From Tyto alba (lineage: Eukaryota; Chordata; Aves; Strigiformes; Tytonidae): a stretch of DNA of 64,000 bases. This document shows positions 1 through 14,200 of the stretch, in pieces; the first letter of the stretch is position 1, and every line of letters begins with the position of its first letter. A model generated the notes under the pieces. The model saw only the letters and a list, made by a program, of their open reading frames with translations, ran no database searches and was not told where the DNA came from. The DNA lies in NCBI RefSeq assembly GCF_018691265.1, contig NW_024881324.1, positions 9,799,730 through 9,863,729 of the forward strand, written 5' to 3'. Both the position numbers and the translations under genes were made by a program.

Positions 1-498
1 AGTCAAGAGGTGATATTTTTCATAGCTTTGTGGGTTTTTTTTAAAAATATAATTCTTTCAACGTTTTTCTGAAGAACACTTCCACAAGCCAGTTTTTATG
101 AATACAATAAAATACTTCCTTTAAACTGCAAAATCCTGAGGCTTTGGAACCTGACAAGGGGATGAGTCTGGCCCAAAGGCTAATTGTATCCAAACAAAAT
201 TATCAAATCCCAGGTGAGCTAGCATCTTCTTACCAGGAGAGGCAACCATACCCAAGAACAATCCCTGTTTCTTCTCTATTTGCTTAATTTGTAGTTTTTT
301 TTCCAGAAGATTTTCCCTTCACATTCTTTGATTCTTTCAATAAATACTCTGAGGGTGACTGGAGAAGAGGGGAGGCAATTGCTTTGCGAGGCTGATAAAG
401 GAGGTGCTTAATTGCTTTGCTAAATCCGGGCTTGAGTTCTCACTTTCTTCCCAGGCTCCCCAGTTTTTGTTTCACAAGGCTGTTTTGCTGGACTCACA

Positions 499-549
499 AA
501 TTACAGCACAACCCAATTCTCTTACCCCATGAGGTGTTGTGCTGTAATT
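499..549. repeat. Perfect 14-bp inverted repeat with a 23-nt loop
   Basis: Positions 499-512 (aattacagcacaac) are the exact reverse complement of 536-549 (gttgtgctgtaatt). The 23 intervening bases do not continue the pairing and the flanking bases at 498 and 550 do not pair. In RNA from either strand this would form a 14-bp hairpin. No function can be assigned. It could be a relic of a short inverted-repeat element or a chance palindrome. Confidence 0.6.
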
Positions 550-3500
550 AATAAATCATTTGCATTTCAACAGCAGCTTCTGTCAGAGAAGATCAAAGAG
601 CTCAAATATTAGAGTAGTGTCTTAACACCTTCTCTCTCTGGTACTATTCCTATTGGAAATCTCAGGCAAACTCTACATCTGTGCTTGGTACTCGATCCAC
701 GGATAAGGCTCCCTCACCACCCTCGGGCAGCTAACACCAGAGGATGAAGCACTACTGCCCTTCTGCCCCATAGATCTTGTAGCAATACAAAACAGGATCC
801 CTGTGCGATATGTTTGCCCTCCACAAAGCACTCCATTGATTAGAAAGTGGGAATACAACTTTTATTTTTACTACTACTCCCTGCTGATAATTTAATCGTG
901 ACTCCCATAATTTCCTGTGGATGAAGGAACTGATTGGACTGGTTGAGTGGTTGCTACCATTATCTGGTTAACTTTGCTGGTTGTATCCATAAAGCTGGCC
1001 AATAATTAAAAAAGCAATAGCACACACATCTCCAACAAAATTAATTCCATACACATCCCAGAAACTTAGGGATTGCAAGATTAACTCTTTTGAAATGAAA
1101 GCATTGTTTCCTTTGAAATTAATCTAACTTCGGTAAGTAAAAATATCAGGATCACTCGACATTACAAATACCATCTCTAAATGTACAAGTAAAACACAAA
1201 ACTTGCTGGGAAAACTGAAACATGTTTTTCACATGAATACTCATATAAGGTAGGAAAATAAGCCCGTAACCTTAATAAGTTTTGTTTCAGCTAGATGAAA
1301 ACTACCATCTTTACTACACACTCTAACATTTGTGATGCCTGCTTTCTCCAGCAGAATTTAAATGAGGAACAAATGGTTTCAACATAAATAAATAAAAAGT
1401 TTGAAAAGTCTAAGAAGCCTTTATGATCAAAGACAGTCGATTTAAAAATACCTTAGCAAGCCTCTTTCTAATTAGAAATATTAACCTTTCTGCCTGGAAA
1501 TACGCATGCATATCATAGTGATTCCCTCAGATAGGTTTGTAATGAGAGGTTCAGTTAAGAAGAATCCAGTTTAAATGAGACATGAGATAAGGTAGAGTAT
1601 TGTTCTAATACAAACGGCTTTCCCCTAAGATCACATTGCCTTCATACAACATTTTTATTTAAAAAGACCATGTCACGTATTTCTGTCTGAGTATGAATGC
1701 TCTGGGTAAATGCTCCCACAATGTAATTTACTACTGAATTTAAGGAACTGAGTAATGACAGATTTTATTAGTCCAGCAGAACAACCTTTAGACAGGTTTA
1801 GTTATCTGAACTCTGTTCGTCAAGGACATTTTGTAAAGTGGTAAAAGGTCAAACTCCTTAAAGGCAACCTCCTCTCACTGGGAAGAAAGTATTGATTATT
1901 TCCTTGTCTGTAGCGGTATTACTGGGGTGGTTAACTGAAATACTCTGTATTATTACAACCAAGTTCAACAGAACCAGGATCCAAGTAACCAAGCCCAGCT
2001 TTCAGCTGACTCTACCTACAATTTTGTTAATCTATAAACAGCAGAACTTGCTGATTACCAGCTGCAGCCCCTAACCTTACTTTAGTATCTATTAATAAAA
2101 ATATCTTAAACTTATTATCAACTTAAAACCCAGCCTATCGTGAATTACTTTATTACTATCCTTCCTAATGGAGTGGAGTCACACAGTTCATGTCAACACA
2201 ACTGTTGCAATCCCTCTATTTTGTTGAAATAAAGAAATTCAGAAAAACAGAATGTTTTGAAATTCCACAGAGAACATTTCCAAAAATCTCACCAAAACAT
2301 CTCTGGTACAGAGACATTTAAGGGCTCAGCACCTTGGTTTCACATTCTAACAGTAATTGGCATCTTTTAGTTAAACACCATAGTGTTTATCTTCTGGACT
2401 GAGCTGTGTGGGTCAGAACTAAATTGTGGAAAATGGGAAGGGCACTGAAGAGAGCAAGAAGGTCTTGAAACTTCAACAGCCAGGTTGAGCCTGTCCTAAG
2501 CAGCAAAGTTTAAAGACTACCTTTATACAGAGCGGCTCCTTTTGCCTTCTCCCTGCTAGCTGGTGAGTGCTAGAGCACATCTGTCCAGCTGTGTCCTGTT
2601 CTCTAGGTGCTTTATGGGTGAGGAGGAAAGAAACAGTATGTGCACTGCCTGCAGGAGGGAGGTCTGAGACCTGATTTTGCTAGGGCTTTGCTGTGGTACA
2701 GTCTCAGAGAGGAAAGAAGAAGTGGCTAAATCTTGCACAGTCACATTGGTGAAGCACGTAAATGCTAATAATCTTCTCCACAGTCCACATCGGGAATCTG
2801 CTGCTAAGAAAGTGGAGATGAGCTCTGTCCCATACTCTTGAAGGTCTCAGAGAAGTACCTGAAAGGTGAACAGTGCCGATTATTTTACTGAGCTTTGTTG
2901 TACTCTTGACTCTGTTACTGGATCGTGATGGCCTGGTACCTGGTGCAGACAGGGGAGCTGTAATTTTGAGTCTCCAATGCTTGCACTGGGAATTTGCAGT
3001 CTGCAGCCCTAAAAAGGCTAATAAATTTGCTTACTAGCAGCCTAACATCATATACTGAGTAGGAATTAATTTTAATATAAAGCATACTGCACTGGTGACC
3101 CTACCCATCAGGTTGACCGTGGATTTGATGACTTACTAGAAACACTACTAGACTTACTCTTTTTGAAATGTTTTCCATCGATATTGAGGAAAACAGGATT
3201 AAATAGGGATGAAAGGGAGGCAGCTACTGACAAAGCTACTTTAGAGGCAATCTGGACTTTTATGAGACTGTGCATACACGTGAGAGCCTCCCCCTCCCAG
3301 CTTGTAATGCTTTCCTGAAACAATCTGTCTTTAAAATGGGACAAATGGCTAAACAAGCATTACATAAAAATATGCTGGCAGATTGCTTCCCCCCACCCTG
3401 TAAACTTTTGCCTCAGAATATTAAATACAATTATTAAGAATTCTCCAGATTAAATGTTAAAGAGGTCTAATGCTCGATCTCTTACTTCTGGCAATGATGA

Positions 3501-6500
3501 GCTTAATCTAATTAAAGCCATGAACTGAATGTGTCTGCTAGTTCTAATTCTCAGAAGTTTTATTGTTAGGTTATGCAATCCTAATTAAAGATAATTTGAG
3601 ACAACAGGAAAGGTTTCGATTTAATGAGAGAAAAATATATACAGTGTCCTTGAGGGTCTATTTAAGATTTATTTTTAAGGTTTATTTTTAGCTAATAGTT
3701 TTCCATATATAAGCTACAACTAAGAATTCCCTCAGAGAAATCTTTCATTTTAATATTTGCTATTGTGTAGCACTGTCACTGTGTGCTTGCTCTTTGAATG
3801 CTACCATCAAGGCTCATTTCAGTGCTGATCAGTACATTAAAATACAGCGATGTAACGTGCAGCCTGTGCTTCTTGGTCCTAGTGTTCAACTTAAAAGGTC
3901 TTCACTTTCAGAAAAGTATTAAATATCTACACAGAGTCTTATAAAGGTCTCTGATTAGCCATCTCACAAAATATGAGTGCTCAAACACACTATTTTAAAA
4001 AACCTAAACCACAACACTCTAGAGAAAATACATTTCAGTTTTATTTTTAGGAGTCGAAGAAAAATGTCATGGAATTACATTCAAAGCTGACTCTCAATAC
4101 CACAATCTCCCTGTGGGGTGGTGCAGAAGCAGTAATTTTGGTAAGAGTGACAGAATTATTATAACTGTCAGGGAAACACTTTAGTCCCCTACAGATGCCT
4201 CGGGGCGCCCAGGAAGACCTAGCTCTTCTGCTGCAGTGGTCTAAGACCAAGGCCAGAACAGACCCAGTGAGAAGGAAGCAGGAGATGTATCATTTCTCTT
4301 TTGGTATATCAGATTTTAATTATAAACTAAATACGAGTTAAAAAAAAGGTATAGAGGAAACTTGAAAAGGATGTTATTATTCTGTGAATGACAGTCACAG
4401 CTGGAAATACGGATCTACCAAAAGAGGTTCAGGATGGCTGCAGTGGGGAGTAAGAGGGGGGATATTTGCCTACTTTTATTGTCCATTGCGGTGAGTACAT
4501 CACTGCCTGGAAAAGGAGCTGCAGGGGCCGCATCCAGCCCTCTGAAATAAAAATATAAGACTTACTGGCCTTAAAGGGAGGAAAAGTGCTATAAGAGGGC
4601 AAAACTGTCCTCTTGATTTCACTTCGCCCTTCTACAGACGCAGGGTAAAAGCTTGTCGGCTAAGAGCACGTTTCAAGCCGGCAAGTTTCCCACTCTCTAA
4701 ACTTAGCTCAAATGGAGGTTACCATACTCCCATTAACCTACAGTTCTGGGTATTTGGGGCCCAGTTGTGAGACTCACCAGCTCGGCTTGCCCTGATCCAG
4801 GCTGGCACTCCCTTGCTCCTCCTGGTTTAATGCTGTCTGCAGCACAGGAACGGGGAGGGATGCAGGGAATTTTGTGGAAGAAGGAGGAAAGGGAGAGACT
4901 TCTTGAGGAGGCGTGCACAGGAGGAAGCAGAGAGGAGAAGGCAAGCAAGAGCAAGAGCCAAAGGGAAATTCATGGCCCAGTTTGAAACGGTGAGGCAATA
5001 TGCAGTTAACTCACTCACTGGCACAGGACCCTGTCCAACACGCTATTCTGCTCTAAGCTTAGACAAAGACTCCACAGGAAACCTCCAAGCTTGCACAAGC
5101 TTTTAATGTAATTTTTAAAGTCCAGCTAGGTTAAGCAAGAAATTAAGAAAAGGCTTTCTCAGGTTAGTTTCAGTAACATGAACATTTAGTGTACAAATTT
5201 CTAACCCTAGTATGCCGGCATTGTGCATGAAGGAAGAGCACGCATCACTGCCATGCTGTGGATTTCCTGAAGAAGTGATGAGTAAAGCAACGAAAACTGG
5301 TGAGGTGCCTGAGGAAAATCACTCACTGCCTTCCTGGTTCTCCAGTCAGGCATCTAAGGAATCTGAGCCATTATACTGGAAGTCAGGCACTGCAAAACAT
5401 TATTTTTTTACCATGTATTTCTACAAGTCACATCCTCGTAGGTGTTCTTGGTCCCTGCTGTCACAACCGATGCCTATAATATTAATGTTATTTTTAGAGA
5501 AAGGAAAGCCTCAAGCTATAGTAAACACAACTTCTCTCTTTAAGATCAATAGTTAAGAAAAAAAAAAAAGTTCCAGTTTCTTTTTGTGCCTTTACTCTTC
5601 CACCTGGTCATTTTCTTTATAACTATCTCTTGTTGCCAGCCTCAAGATGGGGAAGGCAATTGCCTGGCTTGAATTTGAAGTCACATTAAAATTGGTGTCT
5701 GATTCTTGTCAGATGCTTGACTAGAATAGTCCGAAAATCTGAATCTGAAAGTCAAGTCTATTTTATGTGATGAACATATTGAACAGTGGGCTTTATTTCA
5801 TCACAGTTTTTAATTTATCTTTTGTGACTACCTGAGGACTCTCTGTCAGTTTATTTTGCTGTTACGGGATCACAGCAAATAAAAGTCCTCTCTTTGCAAG
5901 ACTTAGCAGGCATACAGATAGAGGTGGGTTGCAGATAACTGCATTTAATTGCACTAAAGCTACTTTAATGATAGAAAATAGCCTCCTTAGAATAAATAGC
6001 ATAACTAGGCTGCTACAAGAAATTTGCCTGATGTCTCATATGCCTTGCTGATAAACCTGGGCTGGGGGAAGTTAACTGAGGTTTTTGCTGACATGTTTCC
6101 CAAAGCCTGTGTGCTTCTCCTTTTTCTGTCTGGGGCTCAAGAGCTGAGTATCATCATGCCATATATTTTAGTATGAAGTCATTTTATACTCATATACTGA
6201 CATAAATTTTCAGTTACAAAATATCTCAATTTAAATTAGGGACCGAGTAGAAATAACTTTTGATTTAATGGGCCCGTTCTTCACATTTTTTATAGCCACT
6301 TGACCATAGCTAGTTTCTTTACCAATAATAATTCCAGCGTGTAGAAGCCCTTGGGCCTTCAAAGAGTTGCTCAGCAGCTGAGCAACTTAACCAGCGCTTA
6401 ACCAGCTTCAACAGAGCCTGGCCAGGTTTTGCAGTTTTGACAGGGGAGGTTACCCGGCTGTTTTCGGTTGCAGAGCAAGTTGAAATCACTGGGCAAAGGC

Positions 6501-8238
6501 TTATGTTAATGTCCAGGGCAGCAAGGTTGGGGAGCACGGTTTACTTAATGAGTCCTGGAAGGTCAGAAAGGATAAGGTGAAGGCTGGGGATGAGGAACTT
6601 GCTTTTGCTTTTGCAGGGAGGCACGGTGACCTCCGACCAGATCCAATACACGGCTCTGGAAGCAGCTAAGCGTGCAGCCCCGGGACGACACCCCGCTGGT
6701 AACCTACACGGAAAAGCGGGTGCAACGCCAGGCAGGCCGCGGGCGCGGAGAGCTGCAGGAATGAAGAGGCACTCTTGCACTGCACAGCGGCTTGGCAGCA
6801 GAGCTCAGAGCACAACGAACGGGGTTCCCTGATTCCCGGCCCAGCTGCTTAGTCATCACTCCAACTTTAATCAACTTCAAAGTACAATGGTGAATAAAAT
6901 CCAAAAATAGGTCCCACCCCTTGCTGCAATTTCTGCCAAAACAGACCTTCAGCTACAAAACTAAGTAGCTGAGTAACTGTGAGAAAAAGCCTTCAGGGTA
7001 GGCAGTGAAAACCTGCAGAAAGGGAGGGAAAGGACAGGCGGAGGAGCCCTCATGGGGCTGGGTGTGGGTGGCATCTGCTGACCACAGCCCAGCCTGGGAG
7101 CAAACAAACACGCTTTAGACCACCCCCTTTTCCTTATGCGTGAGAACAACTGAGCTCAGCTTAAGAGGAAGGAGAGCTTTCAGAGAGCACAGGAGGCGGC
7201 CTGCGGTGTCCTGACCGCCCTCCACTTGCCACTAGCAGGGTCCCAACTCTGGCTTTGACTGCTCTTCTCATCTGCTGCTCTCCTGGGCTCCCTTACGAAC
7301 TGGCAATATTAATGACTAGTGTAGCCACTCGAGGGAGATTTACTTGCTGAATTTCATCTACATGAAATAAATCTGGTTAAGATGAATGGTTTCTCAAGAG
7401 CTATATTCTCTGCTGAGCACTTCTTAAATATAAATGGCTGTGCACTTACCAGGTGCTGCCCAGTTAAAACCTGCAGAAGAAAACGTATCTGGAAAATGGC
7501 TATAAAAATATCTCCAGTGATTTAGAAAGTCTTGCTTGTCACTGTTACATCATTTCTACAGATTACATATATTTCTTATATACAAAAATAGCAAACAAAA
7601 TATGCACACTTATTTTTTAATAAATTTACAGAAGCAGAGTAACATGCTTAAACTGGTGTGATTGGAGATCAATCAACCTTCCCCCTTCCACCACTGCCTT
7701 GGTCCTCTGTTCAGGTAAATGATGGAGGAGTTGATCCAAAGCAGTGCACACGTGCAGTCAGCCGTGGTTGGTTCCACCAGCCAAAAGCTGTTGAGTCACA
7801 TAATGATTAGCAAAGGGGCCATTACAAAAATGAGGCTGAGCTATGAATTATGTTGGTCATATACGGTTAAGACTTAATTTTGTTTCAAATGGCCTGCATT
7901 ATATTAGTTGAGGAACACATCTTTGATCAACCAGGCTAAGGCTCTGGTGACAGGATCTGGTAAACCCTGTCCATTTATGTTACTTAGAACATCTCTTCCC
8001 ATATAAAAGTAAGGACTCATCATCCAGTCAGCTAACTGGGCTTTTTAGGGGTAATCGTGTGAGTGAAACGACACTGTGCAAATGTTTATGAAAAGAAAAT
8101 GCCAGTAGGCAGATATGCATGACTAAAATAAATTCAAAATTAAATTCAGAGATGTTTTTCCAGACTAGTATTTATGAAAGTTAGGTATACTAAATTTAAA
8201 TGGTAAAGTAACATATCTGTGCTTATGCTTCTGCTTTG

Positions 8239-8268
8239 GGAAAATATGCTAATAGGAAAATATGCTAA
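8239..8268. repeat. Two identical 14-mers containing an octamer-like ATGCTAA core
   Basis: The 14-mer ggaaaatatgctaa occurs at 8239-8252 and again at 8255-8268, giving a 16-bp period. The first copy continues as ATGCTAAT, which resembles a variant POU-domain octamer, while the second continues as ATGCTAAA. Duplication of a binding site and a simple local tandem duplication look the same from sequence alone. Confidence 0.4.
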
Positions 8269-11200
8269 AGGATGGGCGGTCTATGACATGAGGCACTCAT
8301 TTTCTGCTCCTTATAATTTACTTAAAGATACAGGGGAATTGAACAAGGTAGGCTTAGATGGTACTTGCAACAAGCAGTTCAACGCTCCAGCCTCCTCAGA
8401 GGAATCAGAATGGAGTCACCTGAATTTGAGTTTTCCAGTGCTTTTAGATAGCAGAATATAATGATACAGATAGGCAGAGTCAGGGAGACTGGACAGCTGT
8501 GCTGAGGAAGCAGCAGAGCAGAGGTAGAAGTTTTGGAAACAACACTAAACAGCAAAAAACATCTTCTGAAGTACTTGCTTCACTTTAAATTTACCTTACT
8601 GCTACAGGACGTACTGTGTCCAGCAAAACAACTGCAGATACAAAATTTATTCCAAAAATATATAGGAGATTACATATTCTGATATGGCCAGACATGTGCT
8701 TTCTGCCAAATAACAGTATGATTATTAAAGCTAAAATAAAACACTAAAAGCGATTGCCTCTTCATAACATAGCAGCTGACATTGTTTGCTCAACTGAGGC
8801 ACACATGGAGGCACCTCCCGTATAGACAAGATGTGACAAACTTGGCAAAACCTGGGAGGATCTTACATTAGAACCTCTGAAGCCTCTTCATCCCCATATT
8901 GGTATTAGTCCTGCCTACCTTACAGAGTACAACTTACAATACACACATCAGCTTGAGTTTTTTCCTCTAGGTTGCAAAAACATTGTGCAAATATTCTTGG
9001 AAATGGCAGCCAACTGGTACCATGTTATGCACAAAACTCTCTCTTTCAATCTTACAGACTGCACTCTCTGTGTCAGTCACGTATAGCCTAGTGTCAGGTA
9101 AGTTCCTATGCCATTTTAACACCAAAATAATGTCAAAACACACTGATAAGATTGGATCAAAAGTTTTTGCTCAGTGCAGAAATGCTTCTCCCCTCACCCT
9201 CCAACTTTGTTCCATTTATATCTGAGCTCTCCCAATAGCTTTGCTCTGAAGCATCTCATCTGAGAAATGTCTAATATTACGCAGCGTGTACTTTGTACCT
9301 ATGAAAATATTATATGGAAAAGATTAACCCATATACAAACAGAGAACATTTTAACACCCATCTTTATGGCTTCAAGCACAGCAGCTGTGTGCAGGACAGC
9401 CGCTACTGAACGTGGCTTGTCCCCGTTCCCACCAGAGGTCTCTGGAAAAAAACAGTGACTTAAACCAGGCTGCCCATCTCAACACAACAACTTATGTGGT
9501 GAAAAGAGATCTGAAGCATGAGACTTCATTAATGAAAAGTCCCCACAGAGGACTTATGAACAGCAAGAGGGAGCAGTGTCCACCAATTGTAAGTTTTCCC
9601 AGTTAATTTATTCTTTGAGAAAGGCAAGTTCTGCAAGGTTTGTGCTCCTGGCTCTGAATTTCATGGCAGTTTCTCCACACAGGATTCAGAGCGGTTTTAA
9701 TATGCAAATGCATATCAGCTTCCAGAAGCTTAGATGAAGATATTACAAAGTCCAATCCTGGTACTGCTGCTAGATTTTCAGTCCCCAGATGGCAATGCTT
9801 TTATCTGAAAATATGCTTAGGTGGATAATGCTCAGTATATGGTTTGTTCAATACCACTTCTGCACTGTCATGAAAACACTTAAAGAAAACGACAAGACTA
9901 CAATTTTCTTTGCCATATCAGCATTATCCTAACTATAGATCAAAAGAAATGAATGACGGGTAACACAAGCACCAGAAGTTCCAGTAATATTCAATCAGGT
10001 ATGAAAACTTCATGGTAACTGAATATCCACCATTTTCATATGTTCCCGACCTAGCTGAAATATTATACATATTTAATTTTTCTGAATTTAGATGTGAACT
10101 TCAACAGAGTTCAAGGAATATTTGTACCCAAGCATGTGATCTAGGCACATTTGTAGCTAACAGCATTATTAAAAATTAATCTTTATAAATACATAACCAT
10201 ATTTCTGTGGCGTGGAAACTTAAGTGGTTTGTGATCTCCTGCTGTTCTTCATAAAATGCTGCAATAATATGTTTTGTCCTTTTCTCAAACAACCCTACTG
10301 CTGCTATGCTGTGGAATACTATTGACTAATATTAAAATAACACCGTTAAAAGGCAAGAGCTGTGAGATGCACATATACACAGAAGGGTAAAGAGGGAGAT
10401 GGAGAGAGAACCATGTGTCCCAGGTGAGAAGACTGTTGGATTTGTTCCTTATAAAGAGCTGTGGCTTTTGTCTTTCTGATGCCAGCCTGTTTTGTTAACA
10501 AGCAGTTATCTGCCTGTTTTGATGCAAGCCTCTTCTATATCCCCCAAACTGAAGAAGAATCACATATTCTACTAAGAGTACTTTCCTAATTTAAGTACAA
10601 AACTGCAATTATTTTGCCAAATCCTCTAATTAGCAGATGGTATTGCAGCCATTGTCGGTCAAATACTGCTCTCAGTACACCAAAGCAATCCCTTTATTCT
10701 CAAATGGGACACGGAGATGTAAACAAAGACAGTATATCCACTTTACTCTCCTGTAATTAAGTGGAAGACAGTGGAGAAAGGAAATGACAAATATAATATC
10801 ACTGCTAAAATGTTTGAAACCCTGAAATCATTTTGCTAGCATTGTGATAAATCCAACTCAGAAAAATCATGATAAATTTTTGATGGAGCATCAGATTTAA
10901 CTATTCTTATCTTACTTTGACTGAGGTTCAGGTACAACTGGTACTCATGTAACTTTGAACAGAACTGTTATAGGTGAAGCTCTCCAAGAATTTCAAAAGC
11001 CCTTCATTAACACCAAAGTGATCTAAGTAATTATACCTACATGATATAACTCTAATAGCTGATGCCACCAAACCACACCTAGGGGTATATTTTTAAAGAC
11101 CCGCTATTCTCAAACAGGAAGGCAGACTTAATGTTAAAATTGCCAAAGGGTTGGCAGCTCCTGAAATCCTGCAATGGCAGACTGTTCACTTATTCCCACC

Positions 11201-14200
11201 CCCTTGGAGTCATCAGGAACAGGATTAGATAGCCACAACTTCACTGCAAACACAATTTCTTCAAATTGGCCCACTGGTGCAAGCAGCACACAGCAGCCAA
11301 AGTGGGACATGTAAACATGCACACATCGTCAAAACATCTGAGATGCACTGAAATAGGTTTATCAGAATTTACATTTCGCAGGAAGCCACCATTCAGCGTG
11401 AGAGTTTATTTTCTGTCTCTGTAATAGACTGGTGCTGGCAACACTGAAAATGGTGCCTGCCTGTTTTTTTATAGTCTTTTCCATGGACTTCCTCCATGCT
11501 GCTTCATGCTATGAAGCCTCCTTGAGCTTAAAGCAGTGTTCAAGTCTGACAAGCTATTCTGTCAGATCCAGTTTGTGTGGTTTAGCCTTTCTGAACGTTC
11601 CCGTGAAGGTCTGAAGTCATTCACAACCCAATTCATCCGCATTGCTCTGGCACTTCAGCCAGTAACGCTCGAAAATGCCTGAGAGTGTCCCGGGCACCTC
11701 CAAACACCGCCGTGCTAACCAACACCTAGATATGCAAAATAACAGGAATTGTGGTGAAAAGTTTCACTTCTCCTTAGCTTCCTGGCCACTAAGCATTTCA
11801 GCTGCAACCAGTTTCAACAGGAATTGTCCACCTGAAACTCTTGATGGGCTTTGACAATCCTAGAGGGGAAGAAAGCGCATATGCCTGTGCACGTTAATAT
11901 ACAGCTGGAGGAAAAACGGTATCCCTGCTGAATCACACACTGAAATACGAGGAGATTGGAAGGATTAGACACTTTCTTCTAAGGGCCCAGACACTACACA
12001 ATCACTTTTCATCTTGTTTATTATCACAGCTATTTCTGTATCATTCGAAGACCTACACACCTAGCAAAACATTTTACTTGTTAAAGACTTCCTACTGTCT
12101 CTATTTCTGGGGGGCAATAATCAAATAAGAAAAAAGACCCTAAATTACTCATGTCTCATTTCAAAGCTAGAAGAAGCTGAAAACAGAAACCTACTACTAT
12201 TATGTGCTTCATTGCCTTTACTTCTACTCAGGGTCATCCAATCCATAAATTCAATTTAAAAGTAATATAAAATATGCGTATGTTTACATAACCAAGGCTA
12301 AAAATATTCTACAAATGGCTAAGAATGTCAATCACTTTTAAATTATATAGCAAAAATAAGAAATTAAACATGACTAGTAAGAACTAGGACATATACCATT
12401 TTATGCCTGTCTGACTTGTTCCAGCTTACTGAGCTATGGAGTATCTTTATTATCTATATGTATATACACACACATATGTATATGTTGCCCTTAAATATGC
12501 TGCTTTGGATTGTTCACTCTCACAGTTGAGTGATTACATGTTTCTTAATACACTTAACCTCATAGAATAATTGCTCACATCAATCCACACCTAGCATGTG
12601 CTGTCAAAATATATGTGCTACAAATCTTCAGTATATGGATTTTGACTATGTTTTTAAAACTAGAAAGACAAAAGTAAGAATGAGTGCATGTGAGCATGTG
12701 TGAATATTCAATAATCACACAAATGTACATTAGATTGCTATTCATGCCTTGCTTGTCCTCCTGTCATCTTGATTCAGCCTCTACCTTTGTTCCTCATTTA
12801 TAAGTAGTATACTGTCTGTCCCCTGCTTCCTATCTTCAAGCACTGAGTGCAGGTTCACTTCAGTTTAGGAGTTACCTTGGCAATTAAAAGACATGTAACT
12901 GAACAGACTAAAATGGACTAAAAGAACAATGCAGTTTGAGGCAAAATTTATGCATTTCTTTACAATGCCAGTGTTACCCAACCTGATGGATTTAACAGGA
13001 AATACCCAGACATAACTGCAAGCAAAATTTGACTCGAGATATTTGGAACAGAGGCGTAAAGGAAAGTACGACTTGATCTCATGTAAGCACAAGTCAGTTG
13101 TTATTTGCTGCTTTGTGTTATCCAGATGGCACTGGTGCTAGCTATTTAAAAACAATGGGAAAGATCACACATAGCTCTGGTAAAGAGCACTGCAAAATAA
13201 CACAAAGTGAAATCTTAGCCTAGCACTGCTCTGTGGCTAGCATGACTTTAAGGCAATCTGTGCTCTCTTTATCCTCTCCTAGCCTGCCCACTGGGCTGCA
13301 GGACAGAAGACAAGCTGAGAAAATGCTGTGAGCCAAGGGCCTGGCCTGGTTGCCAGCCTGAGATACCCATCCGCAAGTGCTCGCAAGCACAGCTTTGGAC
13401 GAGGGCCTGCTGGTTCGCTCTTACAGTTTCTTCACTGTGGGAGTTATTCTCTGGGCAGATCCAGGACTTCTGTAGGCATTTACCTGAGATAAAAGGGCTG
13501 AAAAGCAAGTGATGAACCACCCCACGTCTCTGGTGTGCGCTTTGCTCCTGCCACGGGTAAGGTTGTCTTCTGCTGGCAATTCCTGCAGCGCGCACGATGC
13601 CGTCAGCATCTGTCTGGGACACCTCTGGCAGGAAGAACTGGAGACCCAACTTGCATCATACTGAGGAAGCTGCTATCTGACTTAAGGATTTTCCTGTGAT
13701 ATGGAGTATGGAAAAATGAAACAAAATCTTCCAGGAGTACACTCTGAGCAATCTGAAAGCAGACAGTACTGAAGGAATGGAAACCGCTCGGGTTTTACTA
13801 AAATACAGTGGACCACTGGCAGGAGAGGGTATCCTAAGGCACGAAAACTATCTCAGGCAGATGGCAAGAAGACACAGGTCGGCATGCTCATGTCAGCCCA
13901 GGATTGGTTCCAACTTTTTAAAATCTTGCCGACTGCTTAATTTATATTTCCTAGCCTAATACTTAGTGAAATTTAATTAAAGTGGTGTTTGGGTTTAAGT
14001 ATTCCACCATAGTATTAGCTACCCACTCAGTACAGCACTGCTCTCGTCAGAGACATACTGATTGTGGTTTACACAGCACTTGCTGCTTCTCCACAGAGGG
14101 CTGATTGGTCCCATGATGCTCATGCTCTTCCTGATTTCCAGCTGTTACATTTCATTAAGAGACAGCTAAAATTGCCTCAGTGGTTTCCTCATATTACTTT

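Noticed and set aside
12450..12490. Mixed TA/CA alternating patch
   Set aside because: Short and impure low-complexity sequence with no sign of function.
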